64,000 nt of DNA from positions 248,001 through 312,000 of the forward strand of contig NZ_LIOL01000003.1 in assembly GCF_001418005.1 (NCBI RefSeq), read 5' to 3'. The position numbers and the translations under genes are program-made. The stretch's first letter is position 1. Every line of letters starts with the position of its first letter. This stretch comes from Chelatococcus sambhunathii (GTDB lineage: Bacteria; Pseudomonadota; Alphaproteobacteria; Rhizobiales; Beijerinckiaceae). Of this stretch, positions 16,272 through 24,688 are shown piece by piece. The notes below the pieces were generated by a model. It was not told the DNA's origin. It did not search any database and worked only from the letters and a program-made list of their open reading frames with translations.

Positions 16272-17225
16272 ATGCTCGCATATCTTCTCCGGCGCCTCGT
16301 CTATGTCGTCCCGGTGGCGCTCGGTGTCAGCCTGATCTGCTTCATGCTTGTGCACATCGCCCCGGGCGATCCGCTCGTGGCGGTGATGCCGCTCGACGCG
16401 ACGGCCGAGCAGGAGGCCGAGATGCGCGCCGCCTACGGCTTCGACAAGCCGCTGCCGGTGCAGTTCGGCCTGTGGGTCGCCAAGGCGGCGACGGGCGACC
16501 TCGGCCGCTCCATCTCCACCGGCCGGCCGGTGGCGGGGGAGGTGATGACCGCTGTCGGCAACACCCTCGTGCTCGCCGCGGCGGCGAGCCTCATCGGCTT
16601 TCCGCTCGGGCTCCTCTGCGGCTTCGTCGCCGGCTATTTCCGCGACACCGGTGTCGACCGGGCCGTCACGGCCCTCGCCATCACCGGGGTCTCGGTGCCG
16701 AACTACTGGCTCGGCATGGTGCTCGTCATCGTCTTTTCCGTCACGCTCGGCTGGCTGCCCGCCATGGGGGCGGGGCCCGGCGGCTCGCGCGACTGGGGCT
16801 GGGACGCAGAGCACCTGCGCTATCTCGTCCTGCCGGCTGTGACGCTCGCCGTCGTGCCCATGGGCATCGTTGCGCGCACCGTGCGCGCCCTCGTCGGTGA
16901 CATCCTCTCGCAGGAATTCGTCCAGGCGCTCTATGCCAAGGGGCTGATGCACGGCGGCGTGCTGCGCCACGTGGTGCGCAACGCCGCCCCCACGGCGCTC
17001 GCCGTCATGGGCCTGCAGCTCGGCTATCTCCTCGGCGGCTCCATCCTCATCGAGACGGTGTTCAACTGGCCGGGCACGGGCTTCCTGCTCTCCAACGCCA
17101 TCTTCCAGCGTGATCTGCCGCTGTTGCAGGGCACCATCCTCGTGCTGGCGCTCTTCTTCGTCGCCGTGAACCTCCTCGTCGATCTCGCCCAGACGGTGAT
17201 CGACCCGCGCATCAAGAGGACATGA
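16272..17225 (+). CDS. Dipeptide-type ABC transporter permease (DppB-like)
   Basis: The 317-residue inner-membrane permease begins MLAYLLRRLVYVVPVALGVS, the classic DppB/OppB first membrane segment, followed by HIAPGDPL. About six membrane helices are seen, with the EAA loop near QEFVQALYAKGLMHGGVLRH (about residues 215-235). The ATG at 16272 was chosen because the family starts here. The stop overlaps the start of the second permease (ATGA), so the two halves of the channel are coupled. Confidence 0.9.
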   Translation: MLAYLLRRLVYVVPVALGVSLICFMLVHIAPGDPLVAVMPLDATAEQEAEMRAAYGFDKPLPVQFGLWVAKAATGDLGRSISTGRPVAGEVMTAVGNTLVLAAAASLIGFPLGLLCGFVAGYFRDTGVDRAVTALAITGVSVPNYWLGMVLVIVFSVTLGWLPAMGAGPGGSRDWGWDAEHLRYLVLPAVTLAVVPMGIVARTVRALVGDILSQEFVQALYAKGLMHGGVLRHVVRNAAPTALAVMGLQLGYLLGGSILIETVFNWPGTGFLLSNAIFQRDLPLLQGTILVLALFFVAVNLLVDLAQTVIDPRIKRT

Positions 17226-18109
17226 CGATGGCCGTCATCACCGAGAGCATCGCCGCCCCGGTGGAGCGCACGCAGGGCTACTGGTCGGGCGTCGCCCGCC
17301 GCTTCCGGCGCGATCCGGTCGCCGTCGGCTGCGCCGTCCTGCTCCTCCTGCTGATCCTCGCGGCGATCTTTGCGCCCTATCTCGGCCTGGCCGACCCCTA
17401 TGCCGGCAGCATGGCGCGGCGTCTGCGCAGGATCGGCACGCCCGGCTTCCCGCTCGGCACGGACGAGCTCGGCCGCGACATGCTGGCCCGCCTCGTCTAC
17501 GGCGGCCGGCTCACGCTCTTCCTCGGCATAACGCCCGTCGTGGCGGCCTTCTGCATCGGCACGGTACTAGGCCTCGTCGCCGGCTATGTCGGCGGGCGCA
17601 CCAACACCGTCATCATGCGCCTCGTCGACGTGTTCTTCGCCTTTCCCTCGGTGCTGCTCGCCATCGCCATATCCGGCGCGCTCGGGGCCGGCATCGTCAA
17701 TAGCCTCGTCTCGCTCACCATCGTCTTCGTGCCGCCGATCACCCGCGTCGCCGAGAGCGTCACGGCGAGCGTGCGCTCGCTCGACTACGTCGATGCGGCG
17801 CGGGCGTCCGGGGCGGGCGCCTTCACCATCGTGCGCGTGCATGTCCTCGGCAACGTGCTCGGGCCGATCTTCGTCTATGCGACGAGCCTCACCAGCGTCT
17901 CGATGATCCTCGCCGCCGGGCTCTCCTTCCTCGGCCTCGGTGTCAAGCCGCCGGAGCCGGAATGGGGCCTGATGCTCAACACCCTGCGCACGGCCATCTA
18001 CATCAACCCGTGGGTGGCGGCGTTGCCGGGGCTCATGATCTTCGTCACGTCGCTCTGCCTCAATCTCGTCAGCGACGGCCTCAGGAGTGCGATGAATGTC
18101 CGCGACTGA
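17222..18109 (+). CDS. Dipeptide-type ABC transporter permease (DppC-like)
   Basis: The 295-residue second permease has the DppC pattern: a short N-terminal tail, a first membrane helix near residues 37-58, then GTDELGRDMLARLVYGGR (about 80-97), a motif found across DppC/OppC proteins, and the EAA loop around YVDAARASGAGAFTIVRVHV. It pairs with the permease at 16272. A second ATG lies 6 bp downstream and could also be used. The 3' end overlaps the ATPase gene by 14 bp. Confidence 0.9.
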   Translation: MTMAVITESIAAPVERTQGYWSGVARRFRRDPVAVGCAVLLLLLILAAIFAPYLGLADPYAGSMARRLRRIGTPGFPLGTDELGRDMLARLVYGGRLTLFLGITPVVAAFCIGTVLGLVAGYVGGRTNTVIMRLVDVFFAFPSVLLAIAISGALGAGIVNSLVSLTIVFVPPITRVAESVTASVRSLDYVDAARASGAGAFTIVRVHVLGNVLGPIFVYATSLTSVSMILAAGLSFLGLGVKPPEPEWGLMLNTLRTAIYINPWVAALPGLMIFVTSLCLNLVSDGLRSAMNVRD

Positions 18110-19175
18110 CCTTGCCCCCGTTGCGCCGCTGCCCGACCGCGGCGGCCCGCAGCAGCCGCTCGTCATCGCGCGCGACCTCAGGCGGCATTTCCCCATCCGC
18201 TCCGGCTTCTTCGGCCGGCGCACCGGCACGGTGCACGCCGTCGACGGCGTTTCCTTCGAGGTGGTGAAGGGCGAGACGCTCGGCATCGTCGGCGAATCCG
18301 GCTGCGGCAAGTCGACCACGGCGCGCCTCCTCGTCGGCCTCATCGCGCTCGACGCGGGCGACATCATCTTCGACGGCGACCGCCTTGGCGACGAACTTTC
18401 GCTGCGCGAGCTGCGCCGCGGCGTGCAGATGGTGTTTCAGGACAGCTACGCCTCGCTCAACCCGCGCCTCACCATCGAGGATTCCATCGCCTTCGGCCCC
18501 AGGGTGCACGGCATGAGCGAAGGGCAGGCGCGGCGGCGGGCGCGCGAGTTGCTGGCGAGTGTCGGCCTCGAGCCGGCGCGTTTTGCCGGCCGTTATCCGC
18601 ACGAGCTCTCCGGCGGTCAGCGCCAACGCGTCAACATTGCGCGGGCGCTCGCCATGGCGCCGCGCCTCGTCATCTTCGACGAGGCGGTGTCGGCCCTCGA
18701 CAAGTCGGTGGAGGCGCAGGTGCTGAACCTCCTCGCCGACCTCAAGGAGGAGCGCGACCTCACCTATGTCTTCATCTCGCACGACCTCAACGTGGTGCGC
18801 TACATCTCCGACCGGGTGATGGTGATGTATCTCGGCGAGGTGGTGGAGATCGGCCCGGCGGAGGCGGTCTACGCCCGTAAAGCGCATCCCTACACGGCCG
18901 CGCTCTTTGCCGCGATGCCGTCGATGGACCCGGATGCGCGCACCGAGGAGCCGCCCCTGGCGGGCGACCCGCCAAACCCCATCGATCCGCCCACGGGCTG
19001 CCGCTTCCACACCCGCTGCCGCTTCGCCGAAGCGGTCTGCACGGCGGTGAAGCCGGCGCTGGCGTCCGTTCCCGGCGAGGCCCGGGGAGGGGAGGCGAGA
19101 GCGGAGGCCCACGTCGCCGCCTGCCACATGCTGGTGGCCGGCTCCGGCCATTCGGCCGTCGGAGCCGCCGCATGA
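18096..19175 (+). CDS. Dipeptide-type ABC transporter ATPase (DppF/OppF-like)
   Basis: The 359-residue ATPase has Walker A GESGCGKST (about residues 66-74), Q-loop VFQDSYASLNPR, the signature LSGGQRQR, Walker B LVIFDEAVSALD and H-loop ISHD. The C-terminal extension with CRFHTRCRFAEAVC is the oligopeptide-transporter C-terminal domain, whose cysteines resemble the FeS-binding set of Dpp/Opp ATPases. The order here is reversed compared with many operons: the OppF-like ATPase comes before the OppD-like one. Confidence 0.9.
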   Translation: MSATDLAPVAPLPDRGGPQQPLVIARDLRRHFPIRSGFFGRRTGTVHAVDGVSFEVVKGETLGIVGESGCGKSTTARLLVGLIALDAGDIIFDGDRLGDELSLRELRRGVQMVFQDSYASLNPRLTIEDSIAFGPRVHGMSEGQARRRARELLASVGLEPARFAGRYPHELSGGQRQRVNIARALAMAPRLVIFDEAVSALDKSVEAQVLNLLADLKEERDLTYVFISHDLNVVRYISDRVMVMYLGEVVEIGPAEAVYARKAHPYTAALFAAMPSMDPDARTEEPPLAGDPPNPIDPPTGCRFHTRCRFAEAVCTAVKPALASVPGEARGGEARAEAHVAACHMLVAGSGHSAVGAAA

Positions 19176-20152
19176 CGAAGCCTCTCGTCGACATCCGCGA
19201 TCTCAATGTCACCTTCTCCGGCGAGCGCACGGTGCACGCCGTCAACGGCCTCGACCTCTCGCTCGCCCCCGGCGAGGTACTTGCCATCCTCGGCGAATCC
19301 GGCTCGGGCAAGAGCGTGATGCTCAAGACGCTGCTGCGCCTCCTGCCGCCGCGTCGCACGGCCATCTCCGGCATGATCTCGGTCGACGGCGTCGATGTGC
19401 TCTCGCTTTCGGGCCGCCGGCTCGCCGACTACCGCGGCCGCACGGTTTCCATGGTCTTCCAGGAGCCGATGCTGGCGCTCGATCCCGTCTATTCCATCGG
19501 CGACCAGATCGCCGAGGCGGTGATGCGCCACGAGGGCCTCGGCCGCCGGGCGGCGATGGAGCGGGCGCTCGACATGCTGACGCGCGTGCGCATTCCCTCG
19601 CCCGAGCGGCGGCTGAAGGTCTTCCCGCACGAGATGTCCGGTGGCATGCGCCAGCGCGCCATGATCGCATTGGCGCTCGCCTGCCGGCCGAAGCTGCTGC
19701 TAGCCGACGAGCCGACGACGGCGCTCGACGCCACGGTGCAGATCCAGATCCTGCTCCTCCTGCGCGAGCTGCAACGCGAATTCGGCATGGGCGTCATCTT
19801 CGTCACCCACGACATCGGCGTCGCGGTCGAGGTCGCCGACCGGATTGCGGTCATGTATGCCGGCAATGTGGTGGAGACGGGCACGGTCGCCGAGGTCATC
19901 CGCGACGCCCGCCATCCCTATACGAAGGGCCTGCTTGCCGCGAATTTGCACGGCGCCGTCAAGGGTGCGCGGCTCGAGGCGATCCGCGGTGCGCCGCCGG
20001 CGCTCGAGAGGCCGCCCGAGGCCTGCTCCTTCGCGCCGCGGTGCGACTTCGCCGACGAGCGCTGCCGCACGGCCCCGCCGCCGGTGATCGTGCCGGGGCC
20101 GGGTCGCCGCGTCGCCTGCGTTCTCGCGGACAGGCTGGAGGCGGCTGAGTAG
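19172..20152 (+). CDS. Dipeptide-type ABC transporter ATPase (DppD/OppD-like)
   Basis: The 326-residue second ATPase has Walker A GESGSGKS (41-48), Q-loop VFQEPMLALDP, the signature MSGGMRQR, Walker [13 protein letters not shown] and H-loop VTHD. The C-terminal cysteine-containing domain (EACSFAPRCDFADERC) is typical of OppD/DppD. ATG and the previous stop overlap by 4 bp. It ends 4 bp before the converging racemase-like gene. It energises the importer with the ATPase at 18096. Confidence 0.9.
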   Translation: MTKPLVDIRDLNVTFSGERTVHAVNGLDLSLAPGEVLAILGESGSGKSVMLKTLLRLLPPRRTAISGMISVDGVDVLSLSGRRLADYRGRTVSMVFQEPMLALDPVYSIGDQIAEAVMRHEGLGRRAAMERALDMLTRVRIPSPERRLKVFPHEMSGGMRQRAMIALALACRPKLLLADEPTTALDATVQIQILLLLRELQREFGMGVIFVTHDIGVAVEVADRIAVMYAGNVVETGTVAEVIRDARHPYTKGLLAANLHGAVKGARLEAIRGAPPALERPPEACSFAPRCDFADERCRTAPPPVIVPGPGRRVACVLADRLEAAE

Positions 20153-20156
20153 ACCT

Positions 20157-20831
20157 TCAGGCGGCCGCGGCCGACAGGGTCAGCGCCCGGCGGATGGCGG
20201 CCGGCACCGGCTCGATGATCGGGACGGCGGAGCGGGGCGTCAGCAGCTTGGCGACGCGGGCGAGCGGCCCGCCGCCGATGATCACGGCCTCGGCGCCGTC
20301 CTCTTCGACGGAGGCATCGACGGCCGCGGCGAGCGCCGCTTCCAGCCGGGCCGGAGCCGCGGTCAGCTCGGTCGGGTCGCCTTCCGTGAGGCGCGTGCCG
20401 CGGAACTGGGCCGTGTAGCCGAGCGCGGCCGCGCGTGCGTTGATGGCCTCGACGAGGCCGGGCGTCGTCGTGACCACGGCGAACGGACGTCCGCCAGCGG
20501 CCGCCTCGGCCATGCCGGCTTCCCCGATGCCGATGACCGGGCAGGGCAGGGCGTCGCGCGCCGCATCGAGGCCCGGGTCGCCGAAGGCCGAGACGATCAC
20601 GGCATCGACGCGCTGCCGGCCGGCCGCGATCTCGGCCGCGAGGTCCTTGGCCATCTGCGCGATGGCCTCGCCGCTCTTCGACAGGGCCGTCTGGTCGACG
20701 ATCATGCGCGCGCCGAAGGGCGCCGTGCGCCCTGTTATCATGGCCGAACCCGCCGCCGCCTCGCGCGCGATGGCGACCATGGTGTCGGTCGTTGCCTCGT
20801 TCGAATTCGGATTGAAGAGGACGATGTGCAC
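20157..20831 (-). CDS. Asp/Glu/hydantoin-racemase-family protein lacking both catalytic cysteines
   Basis: The 224-residue protein has the hydantoin/allantoin racemase framework: FNPNSNEATT near the start, SAFGDPGLDAAR (81-92), PVIGIGEAGM (98-107) and IIGGGPLA (184-191). In active racemases the second motif reads ACFGDPG and the last ends in GCAG, each giving one catalytic cysteine. Here the positions are Ala82 and a glycine, and the only cysteine is Cys97. Classic two-cysteine racemisation is therefore unlikely. The GTG at 20831 was chosen because GGAG lies 5 nt upstream. It converges with the importer operon. Confidence 0.78.
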   Translation of the reverse strand: MHIVLFNPNSNEATTDTMVAIAREAAAGSAMITGRTAPFGARMIVDQTALSKSGEAIAQMAKDLAAEIAAGRQRVDAVIVSAFGDPGLDAARDALPCPVIGIGEAGMAEAAAGGRPFAVVTTTPGLVEAINARAAALGYTAQFRGTRLTEGDPTELTAAPARLEAALAAAVDASVEEDGAEAVIIGGGPLARVAKLLTPRSAVPIIEPVPAAIRRALTLSAAAA

Positions 20832-21403
20832 GTTAACTCCACGACCTCGTCGACGCTGCCGGCGGTGCTCCGTCATGGGACGGGAGGCACCCGAAAGTGG
20901 TCCATGGGCGGGCAGGTGCAAGCCGCGTGCCGCAACGTTTTCGCGGCCCGCAGCCGGCAGGTCGGACCGCCCGCGAGCGGTGCGCCATCTATGACCGAAG
21001 ATGCCGCGAGCGCATATTCCCTCCCCGCATGGCTTGCATGCGGCAGCAGGGATGGCGCTGCAACGGCAGCGTTGTCAGCCCGAGCGGTGTGACAGTCCGT
21101 GGCCGCAGTCGCGGCTGGTGGGAAGCGCGATCGCTCCCGCCGATATGCCCGGCGGGCTCCACGGGGACAATCATGACGGACCCATTCAGCTTTGAAGAGC
21201 ACCTTCGCAGCCATCAGATCGATAACGTCCTTGGTCATGACAGCTCGATTGGGGACCGTCATTGCTTGCCCGCAAATTGCGAGAGTAACGGATCCGGTGT
21301 CTGTACCGACCATTGCGAGGCGGATAAGTAGCAAGATGCAGGTGCCATGCGCCACCAGTGAAGGCTCCGCGGCGTGGCCGCGACAGATGGGGAGTGATCC
21401 GGG
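20832..21403. other. 572-bp intergenic stretch without a supported gene
   Basis: No frame here looks like a known protein. Two small hairpins lie close together: CCGCATG/CATGCGG (21025-21031 and 21037-21043) and CAACG/CGTTG (21061-21065 and 21070-21074). The part from about 21190 to 21340 is less GC-rich than its surroundings. It probably holds the promoters of the racemase-like gene and the SDR gene. I see no clear -35/-10 pair. Confidence 0.4.
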
Positions 21404-22144
21404 ATGTTCGATTTGAGCGGCAAGTCGGCGCTGGTGACGGCGGCTGGACAGGGCATCGGTTTCGCGTCGGCCGTGGCCCTGGCCAGGGCCGGCGCCAGGG
21501 TCTTCGCGACGGATATCAACGAGGCGGCCTTTGCTGCGCTCAAGCAGGCGGATGCCCGCATCGAGCCCTTCCGCCTCGATGTGCTGAGCGACGCCGACGT
21601 TTCCGCCGCACGCGAGCGCACCGGTGCCGTCGACATTCTCTTCAACTGCGCCGGAATCGTCCATGCCGGGGCGATCCTCGACTGCCCGCCGGAGGATCTT
21701 GCCTTCGCGCTGCAGCTCAACGTCACGGCAGCCTACCGCACCATCCGCGCCTATCTGCCGGGCATGCTCGAGAAGGGCGGCGGCTCCATCATCAACATGG
21801 CTTCGGTTGCCTCGAGCGTGAAGGCGGTGCCCAACCGCTTCGCCTACAGCGCCTCGAAGGCGGCTGTGATCGGTCTCACCAAGTCGGTCGCCACCGACTA
21901 TGTGGGGCGCGGCATCCGCTGTAACGCCATCTGCCCGGGCACGGTGCAATCCCCCTCGCTCGACGAGCGGCTGAGGGCTCAGGGCGATTACGAGGCCGCC
22001 AAGGCCGCCTTCATCGCCCGCCAGCCCATCGGCCGCATCGGCAAGCCGGAGGAGATCGCGGCCCTCGTCGTCTATCTTGCCAGCGACGAGGCCGCCTATA
22101 CCACCGGCCAGGCCCACGTCATCGACGGCGGCTGGACGATGTGA
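21404..22144 (+). CDS. SDR-family NAD-dependent dehydrogenase
   Basis: The 246-residue short-chain dehydrogenase has the cofactor motif TAAGQGIG (12-19), Asp37 after beta-2 (favouring NAD over NADP), NCAG (81-84) and the catalytic pair Tyr148/Lys152 in YSASK. The C-terminal region (FIARQPIGRIGKPEEIA) resembles 2-keto-3-deoxy-L-fuconate dehydrogenases and the animal DHRS6/BDH2 type. A sugar-acid or hydroxy-acid substrate is likely, but the family is broad. It stands alone before the XRE-cupin regulator. Confidence 0.85.
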   Translation: MFDLSGKSALVTAAGQGIGFASAVALARAGARVFATDINEAAFAALKQADARIEPFRLDVLSDADVSAARERTGAVDILFNCAGIVHAGAILDCPPEDLAFALQLNVTAAYRTIRAYLPGMLEKGGGSIINMASVASSVKAVPNRFAYSASKAAVIGLTKSVATDYVGRGIRCNAICPGTVQSPSLDERLRAQGDYEAAKAAFIARQPIGRIGKPEEIAALVVYLASDEAAYTTGQAHVIDGGWTM

Positions 22145-22299
22145 TCGTCGTGCGGCCGGTCGGGAGCGGGACGCCGACCGCCCGGCTGGACGAACGCTGA
22201 CGGTTCGGGCATTTGCTCCCTTCGAACAATTGACGGATGCCCCGCGCCGCAGCCAAATCCGTGCTTGCGGCAGGGGCGCCGATGCGCCGGAGGGACGAG

Positions 22300-22878
22300 A
22301 TGACATTCGACGTGGGCGCCCGCCTCAGACAGATCAGGCAAGCCGCCGGCCTGTCGCAGCGCGAGCTGGCGTCCCGCGCCGGCGTGACCCACGGGCTCAT
22401 CTCGCTCATCGAGCAGAACAAGAACAGCCCGTCCGTCGCCTCGCTGCGCAAGATCCTCGAAGGCATTCCGATGACCATGGCCCAGTTCTTCGAGGAGGAC
22501 CGGCCGGTCAGGAACAAGGTGTTTTTTGCCGCCGACGAGCTCGTCGACCTCACCTCGCGCCTGCACCAGGTCAACGGCACGCGCGCCCGAGGCAAGCTCA
22601 CGCTGCGCCAGGTGGGCGACGCCCATGCCCACAACCTGCAGATCCTGCACGAGAGCTACGAGCCGGGCGCGGACACGGGGCTCACCATGCTCGCCCACGA
22701 TTCGCACGAGGGCGGCGTGGTGCTGACGGGCGAGCTGGAGGTGACGGTGGGCGACGAGGTCTGCGTGCTCAAGGCCGGCGACGCCTATCTCTTCGACAGC
22801 CGCATCCCGCACCGCTTCCGCAATGTCGGCAAGGGGCGCTGCACGGTCGTCAGCGCCTGCTCGCCGCCCTATCTGTGA
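22300..22878 (+). CDS. XRE-family regulator with C-terminal cupin domain (PuuR-like)
   Basis: The 192-residue regulator has a Cro/C1-type helix-turn-helix at about residues 5-60 (GARLRQIRQAAGLSQRELAS, GLISLIEQNKNSPSVASLRK) and a cupin-2 sensor domain at about 115-185 (LTGELEVTVGDEVCVLKAGD, PHRFRNVG). PuuR, which controls putrescine use in E. coli, has this architecture. GGAGGG (22289-22294) sits 5 nt before the ATG at 22300, which decides this start over earlier in-frame ATGs. Next to an aldehyde dehydrogenase and a GabT-like gene, a role in their control is likely. Confidence 0.87.
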   Translation: MTFDVGARLRQIRQAAGLSQRELASRAGVTHGLISLIEQNKNSPSVASLRKILEGIPMTMAQFFEEDRPVRNKVFFAADELVDLTSRLHQVNGTRARGKLTLRQVGDAHAHNLQILHESYEPGADTGLTMLAHDSHEGGVVLTGELEVTVGDEVCVLKAGDAYLFDSRIPHRFRNVGKGRCTVVSACSPPYL

Positions 22879-22886
22879 AATGAAAA

Positions 22887-22906
22887 GGGCGGCCCGCGAG
22901 CCGCCC
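22887..22906. terminator. Bidirectional terminator-like hairpin
   Basis: GGGCGGC (22887-22893) and GCCGCCC (22900-22906) are perfect 7-bp arms with a 6-nt loop. AAAA lies on the left and CTCTTT on the right. It sits between two converging genes and can serve both. Confidence 0.6.
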
Positions 22907-22914
22907 CTCTTTCG

Positions 22915-24351
22915 TCACGTGCCCTTCGGACTGTACCCGAACATCGACTTGACCTCGAGGAAATCCTCGAGGCCGTAGCGGCCCCACTCGCGGCCGTTGC
23001 CGGATTGCTTGTAGCCACCGAAGGGGGCGGCGAGGTCGCCGGGCGAGCCGTTGATGTGCACCATGCCGGCACGGATGCGCCGCGCCACGGCGCGGGCGTG
23101 GTCGAGGTCGCCGGAGGTGACGTAGCTCGACAGGCCGTAGACCGTGTCGTTGGCGATGGCGATCGCCTCCTCCTCGTCCCGGTAGGGCAGGATGGAGAGC
23201 ACCGGCCCGAAGATCTCCTCGCGCGCGATGGTCATGTCGTTGCGCACGTCGGCGAAGACGGTCGGGCGGATATAATAGCCGCGGTTGAGGTGCTCCGGCC
23301 GGCCGGGGCCGCCGGCGACGAGCCGGGCGCCCTCGGCGATGCCCTGCTCGATAAGGCGCTGGATCCTGTCGAACTGCACTTTGCTGACGACGGGGCCGAT
23401 GGTCGTGCCCTCGGCGCGGGGATCGCCCACCACCGTCGCCGCGGCCACCTCGCGCGCGACGGCGATCGCCTCCTCCTGCCGGTCGGCGGGCACCAGCATG
23501 CGCGTCGGCGCGTTGCACGACTGGCCGCTGTTGGAGAAGCACTGGCGCGTGCCGTGGGTGACGGCGCGCACGATGTCCGCATCGGGCAGGATGATGTTGG
23601 GCGACTTGCCGCCGAGCTCCTGCGCCACGCGCTTGACCGTGTCGGCGGCCGCCCGCGCCACGGCGATGCCGGCCCGGGTCGAGCCGGTGAAGGAGACCAT
23701 GTCGATGTCCGGATGGGTGGCGAGCGCCTGGCCCACCGTCGGCCCGTCGCCGTTGACCATGTTGTAGATGCCGGCCGGCACGCCGGCCTCGTGCATCACC
23801 TCGGTGAAGACGATGCCGGAGATCGGGGCGACCTCGCTCGGCTTGATCACCATGGTGCAGCCGGCGGCGAGCGCCGGCCCGACCTTGCAGGCAATCTGGT
23901 TGAGCGGCCAGTTCCACGGCGTGATGAAGCCGCACACGCCCACAGGCTCGCGGGTCACCACGGTCTCGTTGACGACCTCGTCGAATTCGTAGTCGCGCAG
24001 GACGCGCAGCACCTCCGAGAGATGGCCGAGGCCGGCGGCGGCCTGTGCCTGCCGGGCGAAGCTTATCGGTGCGCCCATCTCGTCACTGATGGCCTCGGCG
24101 ATGTCATCGTAGCGCTTCTTGTAGACGGCGATCACCGATTCGAGCAGCTCGACGCGCTCCTTGCGGCTCGCATGGGCGAAGCGGCCGAAGGCGCGCTTGG
24201 CCGCGGCCACGGCCTTGTCCACATCGGCCGTCTCGCCGAGCGCGATGCGGGCATAGGCCTCTTCGGTCGCCGGATTGACGACCTCGAGCGTGCGCCCGCC
24301 GGAGGCCGGCACCCAGGCACCGTCGATGTAGAACTGGAGATGGTCCTTCAT
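22915..24351 (-). CDS. Aldehyde dehydrogenase
   Basis: The 478-residue NAD(P)-dependent aldehyde dehydrogenase has the catalytic Glu245 (QELGGKSPN) and Cys279 (NSGQSCNAP), the ITPWNWP segment (143-149) and the FTGSTRAG cofactor motif (221-228). Length and motifs are normal for the superfamily, and it oxidises an aldehyde to the acid in the cytoplasm. It is divergent from the GabT-like aminotransferase gene. An aminotransferase making a semialdehyde and a dehydrogenase oxidising it form the usual GABA or aminoaldehyde module. The precise aldehyde is unknown. Confidence 0.88.
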   Translation of the reverse strand: MKDHLQFYIDGAWVPASGGRTLEVVNPATEEAYARIALGETADVDKAVAAAKRAFGRFAHASRKERVELLESVIAVYKKRYDDIAEAISDEMGAPISFARQAQAAAGLGHLSEVLRVLRDYEFDEVVNETVVTREPVGVCGFITPWNWPLNQIACKVGPALAAGCTMVIKPSEVAPISGIVFTEVMHEAGVPAGIYNMVNGDGPTVGQALATHPDIDMVSFTGSTRAGIAVARAAADTVKRVAQELGGKSPNIILPDADIVRAVTHGTRQCFSNSGQSCNAPTRMLVPADRQEEAIAVAREVAAATVVGDPRAEGTTIGPVVSKVQFDRIQRLIEQGIAEGARLVAGGPGRPEHLNRGYYIRPTVFADVRNDMTIAREEIFGPVLSILPYRDEEEAIAIANDTVYGLSSYVTSGDLDHARAVARRIRAGMVHINGSPGDLAAPFGGYKQSGNGREWGRYGLEDFLEVKSMFGYSPKGT

Positions 24352-24396
24352 GGCTTCGCTTCTCTTGATTTATGCCCGCGACCGAGCGCCGCTGGA

Positions 24397-24652
24397 CGCT
24401 CAAAATTCTATGCATGACAGTGGTAGGATGGTTGCTGGCTCGCCGCAAGCGGGGATCGTCAAGGCCGGCAGCAGAGTGCCTCTGCCGACCTAAGACGGGC
24501 CAAGGCGTCGCCAAACGGCAGCGCTGCAAGAGGAATGCAGCCGGGGGACAGCGCCGGAAGCCCGTTTCGGATGTTGGCAGGCTCGGCGATTGGTCCGGCT
24601 CCCCGCCTATTGAGAGGGCTTGCCTTCCGCGGCCCGCTCAATATTTTGAGCG
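24397..24652. promoter_or_regulatory. Divergent promoter region with CGCTCAA operator elements
   Basis: The 337-bp gap 24352-24688 separates the aldehyde dehydrogenase and the aminotransferase genes. CGCTCAA (24635-24641) and TTGAGCG (24646-24652) form a perfect 7-bp inverted repeat overlapping a possible -10 TATTTT (24642-24647), whose -35 would be TTGCCT (24620-24625). A single CGCTCAA copy also lies at 24397-24403, beside a leftward -10-like TAGAAT. One regulator, perhaps the XRE-cupin protein, could control both directions. Nothing else is seen in the gap. Confidence 0.4.
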
Positions 24653-24688
24653 AAACGACAACCGGCAGCCGCGGCAGGACGAGAGGCC

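Noticed and set aside
20157-20831. The racemase-family gene as the missing eutA
   Set aside because: It is 21 kb from the ectoine cluster, in a ureide locus, and its motifs follow hydantoin/allantoin racemases rather than EutA.
20873-22306. A long minus-strand frame across the 20.9-21.4 kb gap and the SDR gene
   Set aside because: Part of it lies antisense to the SDR. The stretch in the gap (about 21150-21330) contains mildly protein-like sequence but no recognisable family and no ribosome site. A gene remnant cannot be excluded.
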